Below, in pieces: positions 1 to 7,562 of a stretch of DNA of 64,000 nt. The position numbers and the translations under genes are program-made. Within the stretch, counting starts at the first letter, position 1, and every line of letters starts with the position of its first letter. The DNA is taken from assembly GCF_046600715.1 (NCBI RefSeq), contig NZ_JBJMAV010000001.1, forward strand, positions 682,001 through 746,000, read 5' to 3'. The DNA is from Lysobacter_C viscosus (lineage in GTDB: Bacteria > Pseudomonadota > Gammaproteobacteria > Xanthomonadales > Xanthomonadaceae). The notes beneath the pieces are model-generated. The model saw only the letters and a list, made by a program, of their open reading frames with translations. It did no database searches and was not told the DNA's origin.

Positions 1-954
1 GATTCCAGCACGGTCGCAGCCGGCGGCGTCATCCGGGTGCTCAACGGCTGCACGGTAAGGGATGGCCGTCTTGTTGGGGTGGACCTGCCCAACTCGATGC
101 TGGCCAGGTTCCAACTGGTGGAATACCTGCGTGCCTTCCTGTTCGGGCGCCTGGGGTGGTCGCCGTTCAACGCGCTGCTGATCATTTCCGGCGCGTTCGG
201 CATGTTCTACAAGGAACGCGTGATTGCCGTCGGTGGCTATAACCCCGGCTCCGTCGGCGAAGACATGGAACTGGTGGTGAGGATGCACCGCCAGCTGCGC
301 ACGGAACGACGCCCTTATCGCATCTCCTTCGTCCCTGACCCGATCTGCTGGACCGAAGCACCCGAGGATCTGGGCTCGTTGAAGAACCAGCGCATGCGAT
401 GGCAGCAGGGGCTCGCCGAGAGCCTGTTTCCGAACATGCGCCTGATGTTCCAGCGCAACGGCGGCGCCGTGGGCTGGATTGCGTTTCCATTCATGCTGGT
501 GTTCGAGTGCATCGGGCCGGTCATCGAGGTGGTGGGCTACGCCTCGATAGTCACGTTGTGGCTGTTTGGCCTCGTTTCGCCGGAGGCGTTCGCGGTGTTC
601 CTGTTCGCATCCGTGGGGTTGGGCGTTCTGCTGTCGGTCAACGCGATGTTCCTGGAAGAGCTTTCTTTCCACCTCTATCCGCGACCGCGCCAGCAGCTGA
701 AGATCTTCATCGCGGCGGTGCTGGAAAACTTCGGCTATCGCCAAATGAATTCCCTGTGGCGCCTGATGGGACTTGTTCGATGGGCGACAGGCCGGAAAGG
801 CAAAGATCAGTGGGGAGAGATCCGCCGACGTCCGTCGTGGCAACAGAATGATCCACAGGCGCAACCGGCGCCTGTCGTCCACAATGCTCCCTCGCGCGAT
901 CCCGCGCCGACCCAAGTACCTGCAAAGATGCCGAACGAGGATTCGAAGTCATGA
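1..954 (+). CDS. Family 2 glycosyltransferase, C-terminal part (5' end outside window)
   Basis: The reading frame is open from base 1, so the N-terminus lies upstream of the window. The visible part has the hallmarks of a processive inverting GT2 enzyme (PgaC/IcaA/hyaluronan-synthase type): an acceptor-binding GED at about residues 86-88 of the visible protein and a QRMRW (QxxRW) motif at about 130-134, followed by hydrophobic segments around LVFECIGPVIEVVGYASIVTL and further downstream that would anchor it in the inner membrane. The C-terminal tail is polar and Pro-rich. The stop overlaps the start of the YaiO-type beta-barrel gene (ATGA), so the two are translationally coupled; a synthase next to an outer-membrane protein suggests polysaccharide synthesis and export. 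The polymer is unknown. Confidence 0.85.
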   Translation, partial: DSSTVAAGGVIRVLNGCTVRDGRLVGVDLPNSMLARFQLVEYLRAFLFGRLGWSPFNALLIISGAFGMFYKERVIAVGGYNPGSVGEDMELVVRMHRQLRTERRPYRISFVPDPICWTEAPEDLGSLKNQRMRWQQGLAESLFPNMRLMFQRNGGAVGWIAFPFMLVFECIGPVIEVVGYASIVTLWLFGLVSPEAFAVFLFASVGLGVLLSVNAMFLEELSFHLYPRPRQQLKIFIAAVLENFGYRQMNSLWRLMGLVRWATGRKGKDQWGEIRRRPSWQQNDPQAQPAPVVHNAPSRDPAPTQVPAKMPNEDSKS

Positions 955-2234
955 TCCTGTCCCAGATCGCCCTGTCTCTTGCGCAGGTACTGGCGCTGTC
1001 ATCGGTACACCCGGCCACAGAGGAGCCGGTATCGCCATCTGCGCAAGACCTCGTCGTGCAATCCGAGCCTTCCGATGCGCAGCTGCTGCGTCAGGCGCAA
1101 GCGCTTGCAGTTGCGGGCAACCGCGAGGACGCGCTGCGCATCTACAACCGGATGCTTGAACGGTCGCCGGGCAACTCCGACGCACGTCTCGCGCGGGGCC
1201 GCACATTCGCGTGGATGGAGCGCTGGGAGGAGGCCGAAGACGACCTGCGCGCCGTGGTCGAACAGTCGCCCGGGTACGCGGATGCCTGGTCGGCGCTCGG
1301 GGACCTGTACTTGTGGAGCGATCGCCCTGGCCAGGCGGTCACGGCCTATGACCGCTGGACCAGGCTCGCGCCCGATGAACCGGCCGCTCTGGTTGCACGT
1401 GGGCGCGCACATCGTGCGACAGGCAATATGGGCGCGGCACGGGCCGACTTCGAGGCGGCGCGGCGGCAGGGCGGGAATACTCCGCAGATTGATCGCGAGA
1501 TGGCATCCCTGTCTCCGCGTGTGCGAGACCAGGCAGCGCTCGGGCCCCTCGGGTACACGTGGTCGACGCGCATCGGCGCCTCGCACACGAGCTTCAGCCC
1601 CGAGCGTGACGCATGGAACGATCAGGAACTGTCGCTGCGACGCCATTTCACCCGCGGCTCGGTCGCCCTGGAGTTCTTGCGCGCGCAACGGTTCGACCGC
1701 CGTGGCAGCGCATTGGCACTTGATGCCTACGCACCGCTGTGGCAGCGCGCCTATGCAAACATTCGTTATCAGAACAGCATTGGCAACCATCTCCTTGCCG
1801 ACCAGGCGTGGCGTGTCGAAGTTTTCCAGGACGCAGCCCTGGGCTGGGAGTTGTCGGGCAGCTACGATCACCTCGACTTCGGCACGAGCACCGACATTTA
1901 CGGTATCGGCATCGGCCGCTACGTGGGCAATTTCTATGCCCGCTACAAGGCGCTGCATGTTGCCGGCTCCAGCACCATCAGCCATCGGGCATTGCTGCGG
2001 AACTACTACGCAGGCAATGGCGATGACTATTTCGAGATCGCCGCTGGCTCTGGCCGAGAGAATGAGGATGTTGCGTTTGGCAGGCCCGTGCGAACAAGCA
2101 GTTCGTCGTTCACCGCAACATTCGTCAGATATTTCCAGCCGCAATGGGGATTGAAGTTGACCGTCGGCCACGCACGCGACGTGGACGGTTTCGATGAACG
2201 TCGCGTCTCGGCATCGGTCCTGACCCGTTGGTAA
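951..2234 (+). CDS. TPR protein with YaiO-type outer-membrane beta-barrel
   Basis: The 427-residue product begins with a hydrophobic, signal-like segment (MILSQIALSLAQVLALSS), then TPR-like helical repeats at roughly residues 45-185 (for example QAQALAVAGNREDALRIYN, then SALGDLYLWSDRPGQAVTAY). From about residue 200 it turns into alternating aromatic/polar strands (GYTWSTRIGASHTSF, YDHLDFGTSTDIYGIGIG) typical of the YaiO family of outer-membrane barrels, ending in a C-terminal strand FDERRVSASVLTRW. The start codon overlaps the stop of the upstream glycosyltransferase. Layout resembles PgaA (TPR plus porin) on a smaller scale. A role in secreting or organising the polymer made by the upstream enzyme is inferred. 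Confidence 0.75.
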   Translation: MILSQIALSLAQVLALSSVHPATEEPVSPSAQDLVVQSEPSDAQLLRQAQALAVAGNREDALRIYNRMLERSPGNSDARLARGRTFAWMERWEEAEDDLRAVVEQSPGYADAWSALGDLYLWSDRPGQAVTAYDRWTRLAPDEPAALVARGRAHRATGNMGAARADFEAARRQGGNTPQIDREMASLSPRVRDQAALGPLGYTWSTRIGASHTSFSPERDAWNDQELSLRRHFTRGSVALEFLRAQRFDRRGSALALDAYAPLWQRAYANIRYQNSIGNHLLADQAWRVEVFQDAALGWELSGSYDHLDFGTSTDIYGIGIGRYVGNFYARYKALHVAGSSTISHRALLRNYYAGNGDDYFEIAAGSGRENEDVAFGRPVRTSSSSFTATFVRYFQPQWGLKLTVGHARDVDGFDERRVSASVLTRW

Positions 2235-2298
2235 ATCGGCAGGGGCCACCCGCAAGCCTGCAGTCGGCCACCGCTGGCTCGACGCCAGGCGGAAACAG

Positions 2299-2358
2299 GA
2301 AACAGGGGTCAGAGTGGGCGGCCCCCCGTTTCTGAAAAGTCGACTCTGACCCCTGTTT
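2299..2358. repeat. GTCAGAGT-type inverted repeat; likely also a bidirectional terminator
   Basis: AACAGGGGTCAGAGT (2301-2315) faces its exact reverse complement at 2343-2357, followed by a T-rich run (TTTTTGTTTTTGTTT). The same core flanks the RAYT transposase at 6367-7202 and sits inside icmF near 13771-13854. Lying between the convergent YaiO gene and the winged-helix regulator, it could stop transcription from both sides. Confidence 0.85.
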
Positions 2359-2375
2359 TTGTTTTTGTTTCGCCC

Positions 2376-3932
2376 TTAGAACCCGAATGCGGCCAGTGCC
2401 GCTGATACGCGCGCGCGGGTGCTCGCCGACTGCATCGGGAAGGCGAGGAAGAATTCGGCGCGGCCCAGTGCCCGATTGCGCGTGCGCACGTTGGCCGACC
2501 ACGCAGCGGCGCTGTCCGTGTTGCCGGCCAGGGCATGGGCGGCCACTGCGATCATGGCGATCAGCACGTGGGCGCCGGGTGCGCGTGCGGCGCGTTCCGC
2601 CCAGTCGGCCGCTTCGGCGTCTTCGCCCTGCATCATGTGAGTGAGGGCACGGGTGCCGACCATCGCGTAATGCAGCGGGTCCAGCGGGCTCAGGCGCATG
2701 GCCAGGTCGACGTGTTGCCGGCTTTCCACGCTGCGCTCGGCCAGTGACTCGGCCCAGCCGCGGGCGTAGAGGCCCTGCGCGTAGTGCGGACTGATGGTGG
2801 TGGCGCGCTCGAGCCAGCCGAGGCTCCCGTGCAGGTCTCCCTCAAGCCAGAAACTGCGGCCCATGGCGAAGTTCACGAACGGGTCGACCGGGTCCAGCTC
2901 CAGGGCGCGACTGGCGAACTGACGGGACAGGAGGCTTTCGCCGGCGTAGTCGTCGCTGTGGTGCATGAAGGCCGTCTGGAAATGCACGAACGACAGGCCC
3001 GCGTGCGCCCGCGCGAATCCCGGGTCGGCGTCGATCGCCTGCTGGAAGAGTGCCAGCGCCGCCGCGTTGTCGGTGCGGTTGAAGCGGTACATGTGCTGCA
3101 GCCCGAGGTGGTAGGCCGACCAGGCATCCAGGCTTTCGCTCACCGACAGACGGGCGATTGAGGCCTCGTGCAGAGGGATCCTGATCTCCAGCGCGGCGAG
3201 GGTCTGATCGCGGATGTCCTCGCGCAGCCGATGCACGTCGCCGATGGCGACCTCGAAGTGCTCGGCCCACACGACGCCGCCGCTGCGGGTGTCGATCAGC
3301 TCGACCATCACCGCCAGCCGGCCGCGCAGGGTCTCAACGCTCCCTGAAAGGTAGTAATGCACGCCGAGCAGCCGGCCGATCTCGCCCGGGTCGGCCCCGG
3401 CGCCACGCAGGCGGAACGAGGACTCGCGGGCGATGACGAACAGCCAGTGCAGGCGCGCCAGATCGGCGATCAGTTCGTGCGGCAGCGCATCGGCCAGCGC
3501 TGCGTAGGGTCCGACGGCGCCGACGTGGCGAAACGGAAGCACCGCGATGGAAGGCCTTGCGCCCTGCCCGGCAAGTGGCGCCGCCGGCTGCGCGGCACCC
3601 GACAGCACCACCGCGCCCGAGTCGACCACCCGCGCGTCCGCCACGAAGCGGAACCCCTTGCGCTGGACTGTCCTGATGAGCCGCTGCTTCCTGCCGTCGT
3701 CGCCCAGTGCACGCCGCGCCGACTTGATCCGGCTGTCGATGGCCGAGTCCGACACTGCACGGCCGTCCCACACCTTGTCGATGATCTCGCTGCGGGACAC
3801 GACCCGCTCGCGATTGGCCACCAGCAACGCAAGCAGGGCGAAGACCTGCGGCTCCGTTGGCCGCACCTCGCCGCTGGCGCGCAGTTCCAGCTTGGCCAGA
3901 TCCAGATCGAACGTATCGAACCGGTAGATCAT
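2376..3932 (-). CDS. Winged-helix (OmpR/CadC-type) transcriptional regulator with TPR region
   Basis: Residues 1-100 form a PhoB/OmpR-type winged-helix DNA-binding domain (FDTFDLDLAKLELRASGEV, then LVANRERVVSRSEIIDKVWDG and the wing RTVQRKGFRFVADARV). Residues 130-240 match the conserved middle segment of such regulators (PSIAVLPFRHVG, LHWLFVIARESSF, YLSGSVETLRGRLAVMVELI). The C-terminal half, about 265-510, is a TPR-like solenoid (YRFNRTDNAAALALFQQAI). Unlike CadC I see no transmembrane helix, so this is probably cytoplasmic. It stands alone on the minus strand and no regulatory target can be inferred beyond neighbours. Confidence 0.8.
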   Translation of the reverse strand: MIYRFDTFDLDLAKLELRASGEVRPTEPQVFALLALLVANRERVVSRSEIIDKVWDGRAVSDSAIDSRIKSARRALGDDGRKQRLIRTVQRKGFRFVADARVVDSGAVVLSGAAQPAAPLAGQGARPSIAVLPFRHVGAVGPYAALADALPHELIADLARLHWLFVIARESSFRLRGAGADPGEIGRLLGVHYYLSGSVETLRGRLAVMVELIDTRSGGVVWAEHFEVAIGDVHRLREDIRDQTLAALEIRIPLHEASIARLSVSESLDAWSAYHLGLQHMYRFNRTDNAAALALFQQAIDADPGFARAHAGLSFVHFQTAFMHHSDDYAGESLLSRQFASRALELDPVDPFVNFAMGRSFWLEGDLHGSLGWLERATTISPHYAQGLYARGWAESLAERSVESRQHVDLAMRLSPLDPLHYAMVGTRALTHMMQGEDAEAADWAERAARAPGAHVLIAMIAVAAHALAGNTDSAAAWSANVRTRNRALGRAEFFLAFPMQSASTRARVSAALAAFGF

Positions 3933-4116
3933 GCCGGGAGCTTAGCGCAGCTCAGGATGGCCCTCCGCAGGTCTTCAGGCGATCTCCGGCACTTCTCCAG
4001 CAAAGCTCCAAGACCGGCCGAACCGAGCGTGTTGAACTTCGATACACGGCCCCGGGCCCCGACGCCGGAGCCGTGAAGCGTCCAACCACCCGATCGACCC
4101 GAGACGGAGAACCCCG

Positions 4117-4341
4117 ATGCCCATGGTCACCATCGACGTCATCAAGGACGTCTTCACCCCGCAGCAGAAACAAGCGCTCATCAGCAAGGTCACCGACGCC
4201 GTTGTCGCCGTGGAAGGCGAGAGCCTGCGCGGTGTCACCTGGGTCCGCATCAACGAGTTCGAAGGCGGCGACTGGGCCATTGGCGGCAAAGCTCTGAAAG
4301 CCTCCGATGTCCACGCCATGGCGGCGGCGCAGGCGGCCTGA
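4117..4341 (+). CDS. Tautomerase family protein (4-oxalocrotonate tautomerase-like)
   Basis: The 74-residue protein starts MPMVTIDVIKD, placing Pro directly after the initiator Met, as needed for the catalytic N-terminal proline of this superfamily once Met is removed. The beta-alpha-beta pattern (VTIDVIKDVF, then a helix TPQQKQALISKVTDAVVAV, then VTWVRINEF and GGDWAIGG) and length fit a single-domain monomer of the 60-80 residue tautomerases. A purine-rich ribosome site (GGAGA) lies about eight bases before the ATG. It is monocistronic and its substrate cannot be read from sequence; it need not belong to aromatic degradation. Confidence 0.8.
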   Translation: MPMVTIDVIKDVFTPQQKQALISKVTDAVVAVEGESLRGVTWVRINEFEGGDWAIGGKALKASDVHAMAAAQAA

Positions 4342-4482
4342 GCACAACCGGACGAGGCGCGGAACGGGTAATCGCTACCGCGCCGACCCGGCGGCACCGC
4401 GCGCGTGCGTCAGGTCAGCAATGTCCACCTCCAACGGGCGGCGTCCGCGACGCCGTAGCGTCAGGAAATGAGGAGCGAACGT

Positions 4483-4974
4483 ATGTACCGTTCCACCCCG
4501 ATCGGCCGTCCTTTGCAGGCGGCCCTGTGCGCTTCGCTGCTGGTGTTTTCCGGCGCGCCCGGATCCTCCGCCGCGGCGGAGTCGAAGGAGCAGGAGCCGG
4601 CCCTGACCCACGCCGCCGGCGATGCGGACCTGGTGTGGGGGCCTTGCCCGCCGTTCATGCCCGACGGGTGCGGCATCGCCGTGCTCCATGGTGACCCGGC
4701 GAAGCCCGGCGTCGACGTGTTCTTCAAGGTGCCTGCAAGGACCGCCATCCCCCGGCACCGGCACACCTCGGCCGAGCGCATGGTGCTGGTTGCGGGCGAA
4801 ATGGAGGTGACCTATGACGGGCAGGAGCCGGCGGTGCTGAAGCCGGGGACCTACGCATTCGGCCCGGCGCAGCGGCCGCACAGCGGCTTCTGCGCCAGCG
4901 CCTCGCCCTGCGTGTTGTTCATCGCCTTCGGGCCGCCGCTGGATGCGGTGCCGCTCGAGCCGGGGGCGAAATAG
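4483..4974 (+). CDS. Secreted cupin-domain protein
   Basis: A signal peptide (about residues 1-32, ending near GSSAAAE) precedes one conserved cupin barrel. Cupin motif 1 is seen as PRHRHTSAERMVLVAGEMEV (two His and a Glu as likely metal ligands) and motif 2 as GTYAFGPAQRPHSGFC (third His). I chose the ATG at 4483 because AGGAG ends seven bases upstream; an in-frame ATG at 4468 lacks a properly spaced site. Two Cys flank the barrel entrance (GPCPPFMPDGCG) and two follow it, consistent with a periplasmic protein with disulfides. Function unknown; ChrR-like or quercetinase-like cupins are possibilities. Confidence 0.75.
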   Translation: MYRSTPIGRPLQAALCASLLVFSGAPGSSAAAESKEQEPALTHAAGDADLVWGPCPPFMPDGCGIAVLHGDPAKPGVDVFFKVPARTAIPRHRHTSAERMVLVAGEMEVTYDGQEPAVLKPGTYAFGPAQRPHSGFCASASPCVLFIAFGPPLDAVPLEPGAK

Positions 4975-5456
4975 AGCAGGCTCAATGTGCCCAGGCATCC
5001 GGCGCCCGGCCGGCGTGGCGACGGGCGCAGAACTGGGGCCAGAGAAAAAAGCGTTGCCGACGCGTAAATCGCTGATACCCCTCCTGCCCGACATGCCTCA
5101 CGCCAGAACACGAGCAGCCGCGTCAACTCACGTGGCTCTGGCGAACCTCGCCCGGAACCGGGGAACGCTTGATCGCCTTGTGCACGTAGCGCGCCACCCA
5201 CTTGTAGAGTCGGTTGCGCGGCACACCCAACCCCAAGGCCAGCTTCGAAACCGGCTTGTCGCCCCGTTCAACAGCCGGTTCGCTTCACGCTTGAACTTCG
5301 CTGTGAACCGCTGCCGTACCATCCAACACCACCGGGGTTGTCCCCATTCTCAGGTGTCTGGGGAACGCGGGCCACTCCACTCAGACCCCTGTTTTCGGTC
5401 AGCGTATATGCCCACTGGCCTCGCATCATGCAGGGTCGCGTTGTTCAAGGATATCC
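4975..5456. other. Gene-poor stretch with IS and repeat debris
   Basis: No intact gene is visible. It contains the broken IS3-type transposase start (5123-5322, minus strand) and a degenerate copy of the GTCAGAGT repeat (ACTCAGACCCCTGTTTTC, 5379-5396). A weak further match (GGGGCCAGAGAAAA) lies near 5036. This looks like a decayed insertion site between the cupin and hydrolase genes. Confidence 0.55.
5123..5322 (-). pseudogene. IS3-family transposase OrfA remnant, frameshifted
   Basis: Read on the minus strand from 5322, the frame opens MVRQRFTAKFKREANRLLN, typical of the helix-turn-helix OrfA of IS3-family elements. At about 5265 it needs one extra base, after which GDKPVSKLALGLGVPRNRL and YKWVARYVHKAIKRSPVPG read through to a stop at 5123-5125. 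About 66 residues are recoverable, short of a full OrfA, and no OrfB follows. No clean terminal repeats were recognised. The element is dead and probably old. Confidence 0.7.
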
Positions 5457-6362
5457 ATGTTCAGGAGACCACCCGTGCGCAGACCTGCAGGAATCCAGCT
5501 CATCGCCCCGGCGATGCTCGCCATCGCGGCACTTGCCGCCTGCATGGCGCCGGGCGCGCGCCAGGACATGGCGGCGCAAACGTTCGACGTGCAGGTTCCG
5601 GCGGGCGCCCATCAGCTGCCGGGCACGCTGTTCGTGGCCCAGGGCCCGGGCCCGCACCCGACAGTGGTGTGGTTCCACGGTTTCCCGGGCCTGCCCGCGC
5701 CGATGCCCGAGGCCGTCAAGACCTTGCGCGATGCCGGCCTCAACGTGCTGCACGTGCACTACAGCGGCAGCTGGGGTACGCCCGGCAGCTTCGGGCCTGC
5801 GAGTGCGATGCAGGATGCGGCTGCGGTGCTGGCGCATGTCCGCGCCGCCCCGGCGTCCTGGCGCGTGGATCGCGAACACATCATCACGGCCGGCGACAGC
5901 TTCGGCAGCTGGGTTGCCTTGCAGGCCGCTGCCGCGGACCCGCGCGTGGCCTGCGTGGCCGGAGCGCTGATGCTGGACCTGGGTCGCACCGGCCGCGATA
6001 TCGCCTCCAGCGAGGACATGCGCGCCGCGTTCGGTGGCATGTTCGCGCAGGTGGAACAGGACGCCAGCCTGGGGTTCGAGCTTGACGGCGGCGCCGCGGG
6101 GCTGATGGCCAGCATCGTCGACGGCCATGTCCGGCACGACCTGCATGCGCTTGGATCGCGCCTCGCAGGCCGCCCGGTCCTGCTCATCGGCGCGGCGGAG
6201 GACGAGCTCGCCCCGATCGATGCCCACCTCCTGCCGGTTGCCGAGGCGCTGGCAGCAGCAGGCGCGGATGTGACCCACAAGGTCCTGCCCGGCGGACACG
6301 AGATCCCGGATTCCGCCTACGCCGGCATCGTCGCGGACTGGGCGCGTGGGAGCTGCGATTAG
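5457..6362 (+). CDS. Alpha/beta-hydrolase family lipoprotein (dienelactone hydrolase-like)
   Basis: The N-terminus has a lipoprotein signal with lipobox LAAC (Cys at about residue 29), so the mature enzyme is probably anchored on the periplasmic side of a membrane. The alpha/beta-hydrolase fold is shown by the oxyanion strand VVWFHGFPG, the nucleophile elbow GDSFGS (Ser about 147), an acidic strand PVLLIGAAEDELAP and the catalytic His in LPGGHEIPD near the C-terminus. The order Ser-Asp/Glu-His is complete, so it should be an active esterase or peptidase. AAGGA precedes the ATG. It is monocistronic and ends four bases before the left repeat of the RAYT element. Substrate unknown. Confidence 0.75.
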   Translation: MFRRPPVRRPAGIQLIAPAMLAIAALAACMAPGARQDMAAQTFDVQVPAGAHQLPGTLFVAQGPGPHPTVVWFHGFPGLPAPMPEAVKTLRDAGLNVLHVHYSGSWGTPGSFGPASAMQDAAAVLAHVRAAPASWRVDREHIITAGDSFGSWVALQAAAADPRVACVAGALMLDLGRTGRDIASSEDMRAAFGGMFAQVEQDASLGFELDGGAAGLMASIVDGHVRHDLHALGSRLAGRPVLLIGAAEDELAPIDAHLLPVAEALAAAGADVTHKVLPGGHEIPDSAYAGIVADWARGSCD

Positions 6363-6366
6363 CCAG

Positions 6367-7202
6367 AACAGGGGTCAGAGTCGACTTTCCCACAGCGTGA
6401 AAGGGTGAGCGCTGATACAGCAGGGTCCGCCCCGGCATCACCATGGCCGGCCCGCCTTGTCGCACGGACGCCATGCCCCGCCTCCCCCGCATCGACCTGC
6501 CCGGCATCCCCCAGCACCTGGTTCAACGCGGCAACGACCGCCGGCCGTGCTTCTTCCAGCCCATCGACCACGTGCGCTACCTCGACGAGCTGCGCACCGC
6601 CGCCACCCGCGCCGGCTGCGCCATCCATGCCTACGTATTGATGACCAACCACGTGCACCTGCTGGTGACACCGGGCGCCAGCGGCCAGATGGGCGCGATG
6701 ATGCAGGCGCTGGGCCGACGCTACGTGCGCTACGTAAACGACCGCTACGGCCGCACCGGTACCCTGTGGGAAGGCCGCTACAAGGCGTGCCCCGTGCAGA
6801 GCGACGCGCACCTGCTGCGCTGTTACCGCTACATCGAGCTCAACCCGGTCCGCGCCGCGATGGTGGCCGCCCCCGGCGACCATGCGTGGTCCAGCTACGG
6901 GGCCAACGCATTGGGAACACGCGACGCCCTGGTCACGCCCCACCCGCAGTATCTGGCGCTGGGCCGCGATGAAGCCGCCCGCCTGTCGGCCTACCGCGCC
7001 TGGGTCGCCGAGGCGGTTACGCCCGAGGAACTGGAGACCATCCGCAACCGGTTGCAGCGCCAGCAGGCGCTGGGCACCGACCGCTTCACCGCGATGATCG
7101 AAGAGCAACTGGGGCGATCCGTCGGGCCCCGGCGCATCGGGCGGCCTCGGCGCTCAACAGCGCCGGCCGGGTCGATCTGAAAAGTCGACTCTGACCCCTG
7201 TT
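6367..7202 (+). mobile_element. RAYT element bounded by perfect 22-bp inverted repeats
   Basis: Identical inverted repeats at 6367-6388 and 7181-7202 (core GGGGTCAGAGTCGACTTT and complement) bracket a single HUH/Y1 transposase gene whose stop codon touches the right repeat. The same core recurs at 2301-2357, 5379-5396, 7424-7494 and 13771-13854. REP-associated tyrosine transposases are known to be flanked by, and to spread, such palindromic repeats; here the pairing of enzyme and repeat family is read directly from the sequence. Confidence 0.8.
6473..7180 (+). CDS. REP-associated tyrosine transposase (RAYT, Y1/HUH superfamily)
   Basis: The product (235 residues from this ATG; an in-frame ATG at 6443 would add ten) opens with MPRLPRIDLPGIPQHLVQRG, a typical RAYT N-terminus. 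The HUH metal-binding motif is TNHVHLLVTP (His60 and His62), and the likely catalytic tyrosine is Tyr120 in CYRYIELNPVRA. The C-terminal region includes a helical DNA-binding tail (TPEELETIRNRLQRQQALG). These single-strand transposases mobilise REP/BIME repeats and are normally domesticated, single-copy chromosomal genes. The gene appears intact. No ribosome site is clear before either ATG, consistent with low expression. Confidence 0.88.
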   Translation: MPRLPRIDLPGIPQHLVQRGNDRRPCFFQPIDHVRYLDELRTAATRAGCAIHAYVLMTNHVHLLVTPGASGQMGAMMQALGRRYVRYVNDRYGRTGTLWEGRYKACPVQSDAHLLRCYRYIELNPVRAAMVAAPGDHAWSSYGANALGTRDALVTPHPQYLALGRDEAARLSAYRAWVAEAVTPEELETIRNRLQRQQALGTDRFTAMIEEQLGRSVGPRRIGRPRRSTAPAGSI

Positions 7203-7205
7203 TCT

Positions 7206-7298
7206 GGCCTGCAGTGCGCGCACGCAGTAGTCGGCCAGGCGGATGCCCATGCGGCCTGCGCGGTAGGAGCCGTAGAAGACGAGGACGCGTTCGAACAT
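7206..7298 (-). pseudogene. 5' fragment of an NAD(P)H-dependent FMN reductase-like gene, truncated at the repeat
   Basis: On the minus strand from an ATG at 7298 the frame reads MFERVLVFYGSYRAGRMGIR followed by LADYCVRALQA, the first beta strand, phosphate loop (YGSYR) and helix of flavodoxin-fold NADPH-dependent FMN reductases. Similarity stops within a few bases of the right repeat of the RAYT element (ends 7202), after which the frame only runs through the transposase antisense. No remainder was found left of the element. Probably a gene cut by an insertion or deletion at the repeat. Confidence 0.5.
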
Positions 7299-7423
7299 GG
7301 GGACCTCGGTAGTCGTGAGCGCTAGGGCTACTGTCGCATCTACCTACGACGACAGCTCGCCGCACCCCACAGCTAGAGATCGCTCGGGCTTGGGCGGGCC
7401 ACAACTCTTCTATGCTCGGAATC

Positions 7424-7494
7424 TGCACTCTGACCCTCGTTCTTGTCAGCAGACCCGGCCGGATCCATCTGAAAAGGTGACTCTGACCACTTTC
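7424..7494. repeat. Degenerate GTCAGAGT-type repeats and duplicated RAYT tail
   Basis: GCACTCTGACCCTCGTTC (7424-7441) and GTGACTCTGACCACTTTC (7477-7494) are imperfect copies of the repeat core. The second is preceded by CGGCCGGATCCATCTGAAAA, closely matching the RAYT 3' end at 7165-7183, so this is probably the relic of a second element copy. The rest of the gene-free interval 7203-7562 holds the reductase fragment and nothing else I can identify. Confidence 0.6.
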
Positions 7495-7562
7495 TTTTCT
7501 CGCCCGACTCCTGTTCTTCGCTTATGTCAAAACGCGGCTCCATAAATCACGAGGCGACAGCA

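Noticed and set aside
4943..6085. Plus-strand frame of about 380 codons across the IS remnant and hydrolase
   Set aside because: It joins non-coding debris to an alternative frame of the hydrolase; the true frame has a lipoprotein signal and catalytic triad.
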